Shown: positions 22,797-32,900 of the stretch, piece by piece | How the letters are laid out: every line of letters begins with the position of its first letter | Position numbering within the stretch: the first letter of the stretch is position 1 | Source: Stachybotrys elegans | Lineage: Eukaryota > Ascomycota > Sordariomycetes > Hypocreales > Stachybotryaceae | Length of the DNA: 64,000 bases | NCBI GenBank assembly: GCA_020746835.1 | Contig: JAGPNK010000003.1 | Coordinates: 1,550,001 to 1,614,000 of the forward strand | Reading direction: 5' to 3' | The notes under the pieces: model-generated | Told to the model about the DNA's origin: nothing | The model's input: only the letters and a program-made list of their open reading frames with translations | The model's database searches: none | Program-made: the position numbers and the translations under genes

Positions 22797-22828
22797 GGCT
22801 TCAAGGGCTCAAGGGCTCAAGGGCTCCA
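22797..22828. repeat. Short tandem repeat, unit GGGCTCAA
   Basis: The octamer GGGCTCAA (first copy GGGCTTCAA) is repeated head to tail about three to four times and ends in GGGCTCC. It is noncoding, in the intergenic space after the urea transporter. Confidence 0.75.
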
Positions 22829-23126
22829 GGAACAACCTGGGAAATTCTTTGGAGCTAGCTCCAGGGGAATAAACGAATAAACTCGAGGGATTTTGCGACA
22901 GCCAGACCGCCTTCTTCCTTTTATTCCTGTATATCACAACTCGTGCGTGCGTATGCAGTTGATTGATCACATTGAGTCAGAGCAGCAAGAATGCACTTCT
23001 GTAGCGCCCGCCTAGCCTTGCTGTGGCGGCCTTGCCATGTGGTTTCCAGGCCCTGGCGCACGCCATGAATCACGTAAACGGTGCCAGGGAACCGCTTTAG
23101 GGGGTCTGTTCCAGGCTAGTCCCTCA

Positions 23127-23188
23127 CCATACATAGGTACCTGAATACATACTTACATAGAGGTAAGTACCTACATACCTATGTATGG
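23127..23188. repeat. Nested inverted repeat
   Basis: The arms CCATACATAGG (23127-23137) and CCTATGTATGG (23178-23188) are perfect reverse complements. Inside them ACTTAC (23151-23156) pairs with GTAAGT (23163-23168). The whole element could form a cruciform or hairpin. It is AT-richer than its flanks and built from GTACCTA/TACATA words common in sordariomycete spacers. Confidence 0.7.
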
Positions 23189-23638
23189 AGATGGATGAGA
23201 GCAGCTTGGATCGCGATGCGGCCGTTTCTCCAACTCAAAAGCAAAGAATGCGTGCACCCGTCTCGGGTCCTCTCGACCGTGCGCTCGGTTCCCGCCCTCC
23301 GTACCAAGCTTCACATGCATTGCCATGCTTGCATCCTCGGCCATTCTAACTAGCAACGGAAGGGGGCCCTGAATCGTACGTGCAGGCAGCTGCGTGGTTA
23401 GCAGGGATGAGGCGAGAAATTTGAGCCCCGTAGTCGCTTCAATCGCTTCTGCGGAGGGCGTCTGGGGCGGCGAATGCCAAAAAGGGGCAGCAAAAATTTG
23501 GAATTTATCCACCCGACGACGTTGGACATGTCAACGAGCCGTTCTGACGCAAAGAGACGAGCTAGAAGGGCCCTCATATCATGCCTCGCTGGCTGGCGGC
23601 CATGTCGGCAGATCCCCAGCACCACGATACAATACTAA

Positions 23639-23710
23639 CCAAGACAAACCAAGACAAACCAAGATACACCAAGATACACCAAGACATACCAAGACACACC
23701 AAGACAAATC
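23639..23710. repeat. 10-bp minisatellite, consensus AAGAYAMACC
   Basis: Seven consecutive 10-bp units run from 23641 to about 23710 with small changes (AAGACAAACC, AAGATACACC, AAGACATACC, AAGACACACC). The unit is not a multiple of three, so it would not encode a regular peptide repeat. Confidence 0.9.
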
Positions 23711-24597
23711 GCCCGCTGCCAATGCGTTGATAAGGCGTGTGGCAAATGACCCCGTCGACGACCCAACAATACTAAACAATGCCACAGGGGGGCCACACCG
23801 AAGATCCTTGGAATCTTCTAAACGCTCAGCTCAACGAGCGCCCATCACGGAACACTCCGTCGAACCCCAAGGAAGGGAGGGATATGCCTGTCACCACGTC
23901 GCCCTGATCCCCCTCCTCAAATCACAATGACGTCCGGCGCGCGGCATTGCAAGCATAACCGTGGTTCCCTTGCGCAGAGGCTCGGTATCCAGACCCTCCG
24001 CCCTGGGCTCCATCCCAACCTGCATGGATCAAGACGTAGATATGGACTACTGCAAGAGGGATATTAGGATACTGCCACTGGTGCGGCATCGCAAGCCAGG
24101 AACAGGACAATCAATCACTTGGTGAACCCTCCTCCGCAAGGGTCGCCGTTTACGTAGTAGCTTCAGCCAGCCCGCCTTGCCATCAAGAAGCAAGCAACAA
24201 GGCAGGAGGGGCTTCCCACCATCCATAGCGTTCTCTTAGCTTGGAGACAGCGGGCCGCTCTCGAGGTCGGGAGACGACTTAGTTTCCGGTGGTCAATATC
24301 GCCTTCTAATCTACGCGAGTCAGGGGGGTCATGTGCCAGGGAACATTGGAACTGCACTCTCCTTTTTCCTCCTTGGGCCTTCTAACGGGGTGCTTTCCCT
24401 TTTTCCCATCTCTAACCCGTCATATGACTGCATCGTCGAGGCTTTGTTTCTTTGTTTTTGAACCCGCTCTTTTCGTCTCGAGTGTCATGATCCGGAGAGA
24501 GCCAGCCGTGGTGTGAAGCTTCTGGCCGCGATCCCCACGTCGTAGTGTATGACGTCCTCGTCTCAAACCACCTTGATCCTGGAGTTGTTTGGCCAAC

Positions 24598-26665
24598 ATG
24601 TCTACCTCTACCCGATCCGTCTACATGCCCTCCGCCACGAGTCCCTTTGGGACCTTCGACCCGGGCAATGCTACCGTGGAGAATGGCGTCCAGCGCCGCA
24701 ACTCATCCTTCGTTCCCCGGATCACGCTCCCTGTCACCAACAGCGCTGAGCCCAAGTCTTCCTCGCGGCCCAAGAGCGCAAAGTTCACATCAGCACGCAT
24801 CCGGAGCAACTCTGGCCTGTCGCATCACCTGCAGGCCCTGGATCTCAAGCAGTACACGGAATACCTACCCGATGGAAGTCCCAAGTCTCCCATGTACGGC
24901 CTGAGCGGCAGCTCGTCTCATAGCCTAACCGACACGAGCACCGAGTCGGTCCATCTCACTCCCTCCTTTGTTCAGACCGTCTCGGAGTCGGAGCTGCCTA
25001 TCCAGGACATCCAGGGAAGGGAGGCGCTTGATGCGGCCATGAAGAACCCCGACACGGCCAACAAGCTGTGGAGGTTGGCTGCCAGTCAGGGCAGTGAGGA
25101 TAAAGTTGAGTTCTTGATGAAGGTAAGGCACCCTAAGTGAGATGAGATGAGATGAGAGTGAGAGTAAAAGTGAGTCGAGAAGCTAAGGCTGTCAGGTTCA
25201 TGAGTACGCTCAGTCATTAGAGACGGTAGTCGCTCAACTCTCAGACATCTCGACGACACACACATCAGTCGCAGCAACCACGCCTCTGGGTCTTCCCGCT
25301 CAGCTATCCCGCTCCCTCAACACTAACCTCAAGCACCTCGCCTCCTCGCTGCTGCCGGGTCTGGAAAACCTGTTCCTCGAGCCAAAGGAGTACATCGAGC
25401 AGCGGCTCGCCAGAGACATCTTCCCGGCCTTTGTGAAGCAGCAGCTGACGTCCTGCGCCGCCATGGGGCTCATCTTGGACGCAGACCCCGAAAACCCAGC
25501 GTCGCACTTTGGCGGCCTGGGGACCGCCTTCTGCCTCGCTGACCCGAGCCTGCCGGGCTGTCCCCTCACCTTCATGTCGGACGGCTTCGAGCAAATCACC
25601 GGCTACTCCCGCCAAGACATGCTCGGCAGGGCATGTTCCTTCCTCCAGGGCCCTGCCACGGATGAGATGACCATTTCAAGGATCCGCCAAGCCGTCGAGA
25701 AGAGGGAGGAGTGCCTCGAGATCATCCTCAACTACCGCAAAGACGGCAGCGCATTCTGGAACATGCTGTACCTGCTGCCGCTGGTAGATCCCAACGGCCG
25801 GCTACGGCATGTCCTGGGCGCGCAGATGGACGTCTCATCTTTCATCAGGGGTCACAAGGATCTCCAGCGGCTATTCACCTACGATCCCATCGCAGCAGCC
25901 AGGAAACGAGAGCGCGTACGGGGCGAGCAGGACCAAGACCAGGAGCGCGAAGACCTCTTCAAATTCCAGAACGCCGCAGAAAAGGGGTCCAAGATGAACT
26001 TCTTCAAGCAGTTCAAGAAGACGTCGAGCGGAGCCTCGCTCACCGACCGCAGCTTCGACAAGTTCGACTTTGGCAGCCGCCACGACACTGACAAAACCAC
26101 CATGCGCACCGTCCCACTAGGCCTCAACGTAGGCGAGGAGATGCTGAAGCCGTATAACCGCTTCATGCTTCTCAACCTTTCCGCCACCGCTCTCTCCTCC
26201 CCATCCAGCTCCTCCTTCGAGAAGGACATGTCCACGAGCGAGGGCTTCCTCGGAAAGCTGACAGTCAGCTACTGCACCCAGGAGGCCATCGACATCTTTG
26301 GCCTCGGCGTCACGCGCGACGCCGTCATGCAAAAGGACATTTTCCAGCTCCTCTACGAATACGGCAACTCGCCCTCCATAAACAAGACGTTCCGCAGCTC
26401 CGTGCGCAACGCCGTACTCCGCGACGGCAAGTCGATATCCATAGAGCTGTCCATCAGCAAGGTGTGCCAGCGGAGGGCCGGCTTCGACCGCCGGGGCTCT
26501 CACACGGACAGCTCGGAGATGTCGCGCATCACCAAATCCAAGGCCGCGGCCAAGGGGGGCGAGAGGAACGACTTTGAGAGGTTAATGAGCCACTGGGCAC
26601 CGATGAAGGGCGCCGAGGGCGAGGACCAGCTCGTGCTGCTGATCCTGTCGCCCTCTTTGATTTGA
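24598..26665 (+). CDS. RGS-LOV blue-light photoreceptor (BcLOV4-like)
   Basis: Expected to bind flavin, form a cysteinyl adduct in blue light and couple this to membrane binding and G-protein (RGS) control. Exons 24598-25122 and 25196-26665 give 664 residues; the 73-nt intron carries a GATGA microsatellite. Order: Ser-rich N-terminus with few charges (1-135); RGS-like helical region (about 140-285: A-A-M-K-N-P-D-T-A-N-K-L-W-R ... Y-I-E-Q-R-L-A-R-D-I-F-P-A-F); LOV domain (about 290-410); basic linker K-M-N-F-F-K-Q-F-K-K near 460; and a C-terminal domain containing K-P-Y-N-R-F-M-L-L-N-L-S and ending L-V-L-L-I-L-S-P. LOV features seen: G-R-A-C-S-F-L-Q with the photoactive Cys, N-Y-R-K-D-G, F-W-N-M-L and the flavin-contacting Gln in G-A-Q-M-D-V. 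The RGS-LOV-DUF order and the amphipathic basic linker match BcLOV4 of Botrytis. Which G-alpha it acts on is unknown. Confidence 0.9.
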
Positions 26666-27106
26666 ATAATGAATCGACGACATGGAAAGCATGAAGTTAT
26701 GATATGATAACCACCGCATTGTATACTAAGTAGCCAGTTTCTTTTGTTTCATCCTAACGACAATTCCTTAATTGAATATAAAAGCATTCCAACACTATCA
26801 AGGAGCCTGGGACCAAATCTTCCCCTAATATGTCCCTTGTAATTTCAAAGAGATAGTATGAAACGTTATCAGTGCATATATCATAGTCATTAGTCGCTCA
26901 AGACACAACAAAGTGCTGTTCAGTAATACAACAATTTTAACAAGCAAGCAAGCATGATCCAATACGCTTTGTTTCGCCATATCCAACCACACCCGTCCGT
27001 GTCCATTGCCCATTCAGTTCTGTCCATTCCGTGCAAATTCGTCCGTATCCCTATCCACCAGGCCAACATCCTTCAAAATCAAACAACAAAAACCACCTGG
27101 GCCAGC
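26666..27106. other. Convergent intergenic region
   Basis: AT-rich space between the 3' ends of the RGS-LOV and ankyrin genes, presumably two 3' UTRs. Nothing else is recognised. Confidence 0.6.
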
Positions 27107-29476
27107 TCACCTGAGCCGGCGCCTTTTGAGATTTAGGTAGTTGGCCAGCTCATATTTGGCAGCGCCGAGGGCCATGCCATAGAGTTCCTGCGCATCTTCT
27201 GTCTGCAAGAACTCTTCCGTGGCTCCCCCTTTAGAAGTGCGCAGTATCCTCAGCAGAAGATCTTCACGAATGGGGCTCCATTTGATGTCCTTACGCCCCG
27301 GCTGATGAATGCAATAGATGCCCGAATTCCCTGTGCGCTGCTCGTGTGAATGGAGGGCATCGGTATCAAGTAGCACGTCGAGTGCCGTGATCAGGGAGCA
27401 CCAGATGAAGTCGACCACCGTGCCGCTCTTCTCCAACCTCTTCTCCCATATGGTAACCACATCGCACGTACGTGTCCACACGTCTTGTCCGTCGTCATTC
27501 AATGATTCCAGCACTGCCGGTGTCAACATCCGACGATAGGTCAAGGGGTTGAGCACGGCTTGGCAAGACGGATGTTTCGTAGACAAGACGTTGCCTTTCC
27601 GGCTATGGAACATGTCACCAACGAGAAGTCTAAAATTCAAAAGCATGGTCTCGGCTGGTGAGAATCCCTTTGGGTCGAAGAGCGGCGTTGCCGTACATAT
27701 ACTTAGCATGTAGTCAACAAAGCTGGAGGATGCCGACACGTTGATACGGTGGAGTGGGCTGCCCAGTTCCTCGTGATAGACCCCAAAGTCCACGCCGGCT
27801 TGTTTAAGAGCGCTGATGAGATGTCTATCACTCCACTCCACGGCAAGGTGAGCAATCTGAATCGTGTCGCAATCAATGAAGCGGAGGTGATCGCAATTGG
27901 GAATCAAGACATGGGCAGCCGTGGGCTGCATGACACCGAAGCTTAAAGCATCCCCAAATTCCTTGGCGAGCCAGTTGATGTAGTTGATGGCTTCGACCAT
28001 GGGTGTCCCGCTAGGCGAGCGCATCTGCAAGCATGCATCGCGGTCTGGGTCGTTGTAGACTAGCCATGCCAGCAAAGGGGCGTCATTGGTCGCCGCCAAG
28101 TAGTGCCAGATTGTGAGCCCTTCCTGGTCCACGTGTGTTGTAATCGCTCCATGTTTCTTGACAAGCCTCGCCAGCATCTCCATGCTTTCCACGACCATGA
28201 CAGGCGTGCGGCCCTTGAAGTCTCTGGCATCCAAACTGGCACCATGCTCGATGAGGAAATCAACCACATCCACTTGACCTCCACTGACTGCTGCGTGCAG
28301 AATCGTCTCCTGGAATGAGCTCTCTGTAAATTTGTGGTTGGGGTCAAACCGGTCATCCTTTGACAGCCGCTGGATGGCCACGATGTGATCCGTCATCACA
28401 GTCATCATGCCCTGGAGAAACTCCGGGTACTCGGAGTCCGTCACGTACTTGATTCTGTGATTTCCCTCGAGCTGGGAGAGATCGATGCCGCAAGACTCGA
28501 TTATGGCGATTACTTTGGTTATAAGCTGATCCTGTTCAGCTGACTCCTCGAAAGAATAAGCGTCGAGGGGAGCAATCGCTGCGTCAAAGACGTTAAGAAG
28601 GATGCGGGCAAGTATGGGGCTTGCTTTGTCGCTGCAGTCCTGGCCGGGGATCAAGTACTTCTCTATAACAGGGAGAAGACCCAAGTCTATGACAGCCTGG
28701 CGATCCAAGAACCACTCGAGAATCGTGTGATCCGACGTCTCCATCGCCGACCACAGGGCTAGGGGAAGCATGTGTGACTCTTTGAGATCCTTGAACCTGA
28801 ACGTGTAGTCACTGTCGCAGTCGGCGTCGAGAAAGATGGAGATGGTAGCCTTGCGTTGGGCCGGTTCTCTGTACTTCTGCAGGAGGTTCTCCCACGACTG
28901 CGGTCTCCGCCCCCAGAGCAGAGCATTGGGGCCCACGAGAGCGCAAAACAGGGGCGGCCCCATGTAGCCGCCAGCATTGAGACTGGCACCGCGGGATAGC
29001 AGCTCCCTGCAGAGGCTAGGCAGTGCCAGCGCGGCAGCAAACTGCAGCGGGACAATGCTGCCTGCGCACAAGGCGTCGCTGAGGTCGAGGAACTCCACCG
29101 AGGGCGTGCTACCAGCCATCTCAGGCCACCTCCTGCGCACATACTCGAGGACACATTGGACAAAGTTGTACGGGGCCGGCGAGGCAAACAGGCGACAAAG
29201 CGGCTCCTTGACCGTGGGCCACAGGTCCTCGGCATACTGCGGCCACGTGCTGGCTGCCATGGCGAAGCGCGGCTCCTTTTTGCGGAACTGCCGCAGGCGC
29301 ATCTCCTCCTCGAAGTACTCCTCGGGCTCCCTATCCAGCTCCGGGGAGTTGAGCAGGTCGACCCAGGCCAAGACCACCTCGGTAGTCGCATCCGTCTGGA
29401 CCTCCGGCTCGTGGGCATCTCTGTCGCTGGGCGCTTCCGGCGCGGCGGCCGGGGACTGGTGGCTTGGGGACGACAT
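27107..29476 (-). CDS. Ankyrin-repeat protein, function unknown
   Basis: Intronless, 789 residues, starting M-S-S-P-S-H-Q-S after a clear upstream break. The N-terminus is acidic and Pro/Ala-rich. Ankyrin-type repeats are clearest in two places. One is around residues 150-185 (A-L-A-L-P-S-L-C-R-E-L-L-S-R-G-A-S-L-N-A-G). The other is around 385-490 (T-I-L-H-A-A-V-S-G-G-Q-V-D-V-V-D-F-L-I-E-H-G-A-S-L-D, then further helical pairs with I-W-H-Y-L-A-A). The repeats between and after these are degenerate. No enzymatic, membrane or targeting signal is seen; the C-terminus is very basic (K-R-R-R-L-R). Such proteins serve as interaction scaffolds. It could be a solo member of the large, fast-evolving fungal ankyrin families. 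It runs in the same direction as Prp22 but there is no reason to link their functions. Confidence 0.8.
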   Translation of the reverse strand: MSSPSHQSPAAAPEAPSDRDAHEPEVQTDATTEVVLAWVDLLNSPELDREPEEYFEEEMRLRQFRKKEPRFAMAASTWPQYAEDLWPTVKEPLCRLFASPAPYNFVQCVLEYVRRRWPEMAGSTPSVEFLDLSDALCAGSIVPLQFAAALALPSLCRELLSRGASLNAGGYMGPPLFCALVGPNALLWGRRPQSWENLLQKYREPAQRKATISIFLDADCDSDYTFRFKDLKESHMLPLALWSAMETSDHTILEWFLDRQAVIDLGLLPVIEKYLIPGQDCSDKASPILARILLNVFDAAIAPLDAYSFEESAEQDQLITKVIAIIESCGIDLSQLEGNHRIKYVTDSEYPEFLQGMMTVMTDHIVAIQRLSKDDRFDPNHKFTESSFQETILHAAVSGGQVDVVDFLIEHGASLDARDFKGRTPVMVVESMEMLARLVKKHGAITTHVDQEGLTIWHYLAATNDAPLLAWLVYNDPDRDACLQMRSPSGTPMVEAINYINWLAKEFGDALSFGVMQPTAAHVLIPNCDHLRFIDCDTIQIAHLAVEWSDRHLISALKQAGVDFGVYHEELGSPLHRINVSASSSFVDYMLSICTATPLFDPKGFSPAETMLLNFRLLVGDMFHSRKGNVLSTKHPSCQAVLNPLTYRRMLTPAVLESLNDDGQDVWTRTCDVVTIWEKRLEKSGTVVDFIWCSLITALDVLLDTDALHSHEQRTGNSGIYCIHQPGRKDIKWSPIREDLLLRILRTSKGGATEEFLQTEDAQELYGMALGAAKYELANYLNLKRRRLR

Positions 29477-29979
29477 GGCTGCTCAGCTCAATGCAGACAG
29501 AGAGGGGTTGAAGCTTGAAGAGAGGGGCAGCCCAAGCTCATGACGAGCGACATGATAAGTGATGGATAATAAATAAATGTCAATGGTAGAGAAGCCATGC
29601 ACGTGACGTTGCTGCAGCCTGGCCATAGACTACTAAACTACGACGGAAAAGTGACACGAATAAATGATCCAGAAATAGCGCGGAAGAAGCCGCCTGTTCG
29701 TAGAAAGGGTTCTGATTCAGCCTCACCGGGTCCGCTAACAATTACCTACCAGCCCATCAGGACAACTTGGCCAATGTTCGGATATCTCAGCTCTAGCCGA
29801 AGCCGGCTATTCACAAGGCACATCAAGGTCTGGGCAGGTACCCAGATGGCAGTTGGCAGCCCTCCTTGCTACTATGCTTGCTATTTACTTGTTCGTTTCA
29901 TATCGTGTTGATATCCGTGATAATCTAACCTGGCTATATCCGTACAAAATAACAAACCCTTCCCCTGCCTCCCCATTAA
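29477..29979. other. Intergenic region
   Basis: Upstream of the ankyrin gene and downstream of the helicase gene, both on the minus strand; likely the ankyrin promoter plus the helicase 3' UTR. Nothing further is recognised. Confidence 0.5.
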
Positions 29980-32900
29980 CTATCCCCAGGTTCCGCCGCC
30001 GCCGCCACGCCCGCCTCTTCTCTGCGCGCTCAGTCGCCAATCGTCCTCGCCGGCAAACTTGTTGTACAGGGGCTGGATCCGCTCGGCTTGCTTGCGCTTG
30101 CTGAGGCGGTCAGTTGGCGCAACCTTGAAGAAGGTTGGAGCCGCCTCGACCAACCACTTGGGCTCGATACTCGTCGTGCACTGCATGTACTCCTTGGTCG
30201 TCAGCACCAACTCGTGGTAGATGACCCATTCAGCCTGCTTGCCAAACAGCGCCGAGCTGGGGTGCAGGTAGACCGGAGTCCCCTCGATCAGCGTCTTGTA
30301 GCCCTCCTGCGGATCCTTCCGGGCTGCATTGCGGAAGAATCCAGCACACAATGCGCGTCGCACCTTTTCAGTGCTGCGGCCGCACGATATGACAGCGTGC
30401 TTGTGGCGATCCATGATCTTGACCAGCTGGTCGCGAACATCCTTTGCTCGCTGCATCGATCTCGCCTGGATAAAGTTTTCGAAGCACCAGGGCTTAGAGT
30501 ATCCGTTTTGCTTCCACGAGTTGTAGATGTTCAGAAGTGTGAGATGATCTCCGTGGGGATCGTGGAACTTTGCCTTCTTCTGGTCGGCCTGTGTCTGCTT
30601 CTCCTTGGGGCGGTAGAAGATGTTGGGAATGTTAAGCATGGCAACAATGCTGAGAACCTCGTCTGAGCATTGCAGGTCCACGGCAACGATCAAGGCCTTG
30701 GCCAAGGAGGGATCTGTTGGGAAGTCGGCCATCTTCCTTCCTAAACGTGTAAGAAGTCCTTCATCATCCAAGGCGCTGAGAGCATACAGCTCCTCCAATG
30801 CCGTCAACATGGTGTTGATGGGCGGCGGGTCCATAAAGTCAAAATGCAGCAAGTCGTTGATTCCCATGGCCTTCAGCATAAGGATAGTGGAGGCCAGGTT
30901 CAAACGCTGGATCTCGGGTATTGTGGATGGCAACATTTCCGACTGATAGGCAGCTTCGGTGTAAAGACGGAAACACTTTCCAGGCCCCGTCCGGCCAGCT
31001 CTTCCCGCTCGCTGGTTGGCCTGCGCCTGAGAGATGGGGGTGACAATTAATGAGTCCATTCCTAGCTTAGGATCGTATGCGTTCTGCTTCACGAAACCAG
31101 GGTCCACGACGTAAAAGATTTCGTCAATCGTGATGGACGTCTCGGCAATGTTGGTAGCGATGACGACCTTGCGACTGCCTGGAGGCGCGGGCTCGAAGAT
31201 ACGGCTCTGCATCTCCGTGGGAAGCTGAGCATAGACTGGCAGAATAATGAGTTCTGGGACCTTGGGTCCTAACGCCTTCATCCGCTCATATAAAATCTCG
31301 CACGCGGTGTCAATTTCCTCTTTTCCAGTCAAGAACAATAGAATGTCGCCCTTGGGTTCAGTCAGATGAATCTGCATGATGGTGACGAGGGCAGCATCCA
31401 GGTAGTCAGACTCGGGCTCTCTCGAGTAGAGAATCTCAACGGGGAACGTTCGGCCCGGAATGGTAAAGATGGGGCATTCGTTGAAGTAGGAGGAGAACTT
31501 GTCGGCATCAAGAGTAGCCGATGTGACAATGATCTTCATGTCAGGTCGTCGCTTGAGGGATTTCTTGAGCAATGCAAAGAGGACGTCGGTCGAGACGGTT
31601 CTCTCGTGGGCCTCGTCAAGCATAATGCAAGAATAACGCTTCATGTCGGGGTCAATGAGGATTTCTCGTTGAAGCATACCATCCGTCATGTATTTGATCT
31701 TTGTGGCAGGACTGGTGCAATCCTCAAATCGAATAGTATATCCGACCTCTTCACCAAGCTTGCAGCCAACCTCCTCAGCAACACGCTTTGCCACCGACAT
31801 GGCCGCCACTCGACGGGGTTGCGTACAGCCAATGATGCCATCGTTAGCAAAACCAGCTTCAGCTAGGTACTGAGTCAACTGTGTCGTCTTGCCGGATCCT
31901 GTTTCTCCGACGACAATAAGGATCTGGTTCTCCTGGACAGCCTTGATCAACTGATTTCGGAACGCGAATACGGGGAGCGACTCGCGCTGCTCCTTCATGC
32001 TTAGATTCGTGCGTTTGCCCAGCGACTGGTTCTTGGGGATGACAGCCTTCTTCCACTCGGGCTCATCCTCTGGTTTGGCGTTCATTTTTGCGTTCCTCAT
32101 GTCACTCGCAAACTTGCGCTTGTCCGGATCAGCCATGGGATCGTGCCATTGTGACGCCAGGTTTTCTTTGCTCTCCTCCGCAGCCGCGGCTTTGGCTTCC
32201 TGCTGTTTCAGTTCCTTCCTCTCCTTGGCCAAGGCGGTGCCCGACATGGCGGCTCGGTTCATGGATCCATCAGGTGCTTTGACGACTCGAATCGGTGACA
32301 ACTCAAGCGACTGCTTGGTCTGACCAGCCAAGAAGGGAGGCTCCTCTTCTCGTACCTCGATGTCCACATCCTCCTCCAACTCCATCTCTCCGTCGCCACG
32401 CAGAGTGGCATGGTAATCCTCCTCGAGTTCGGGGTAGTCGGAGGCCTTGGCGACGCCTGAGGCGATCAGCTGCCGGATCTCCCATCTTTGAGGCGAAGTC
32501 ATCCTCTTCTTGTGCTTCTGGGGCGGCCCTAGTGTATCGCGCGGCATCGCGGGAGCGCTGTCGGTATATCCATTGCGTCCACCTCCTCCCAGCGCCTCCA
32601 TATTGGCACCTGTAGTCATCCGAACTTGCGGTTCAAGATCCATTCCAGAATCCTGGTCCACATCCTTCATCGACAAGCCAACTTTTAGCCCATCGCCACG
32701 ATTGCTCGGCTCCACGCTCACGACCTTGACCCAGACTTGCTGGCCCCGAGAAAGTAGGTCTGAAGGGTGGTTTACGCGCTGCCCAGCCGCGAGGCGGGAT
32801 ACGTGTACCAGCCCATCAACCTTGCCCCGAACATGGTGAATATTGACAAAGGCTCCAAAATCTTTCAAACCCGTGACGTGTCCTTGGTATATTTTGTGTA

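Larger units (their letters stand above)
22376..24597. other. Gene-free 2.2-kb region with small repeats
   Basis: Lies between the 3' end of the urea transporter and the RGS-LOV gene. It contains a T-rich tract near 22560-22577 and three small repeat structures listed separately. Short open frames (for example 23394-23930 plus and 23171-23512 minus) have no motif and cross the repeats out of phase with codons. The right end is the RGS-LOV promoter. Confidence 0.6.

Noticed and set aside
23639..23710. Possible CRISPR-like array
   Set aside because: Units are 10 bp, directly adjacent, without spacers, and the genome is eukaryotic; it is a minisatellite.
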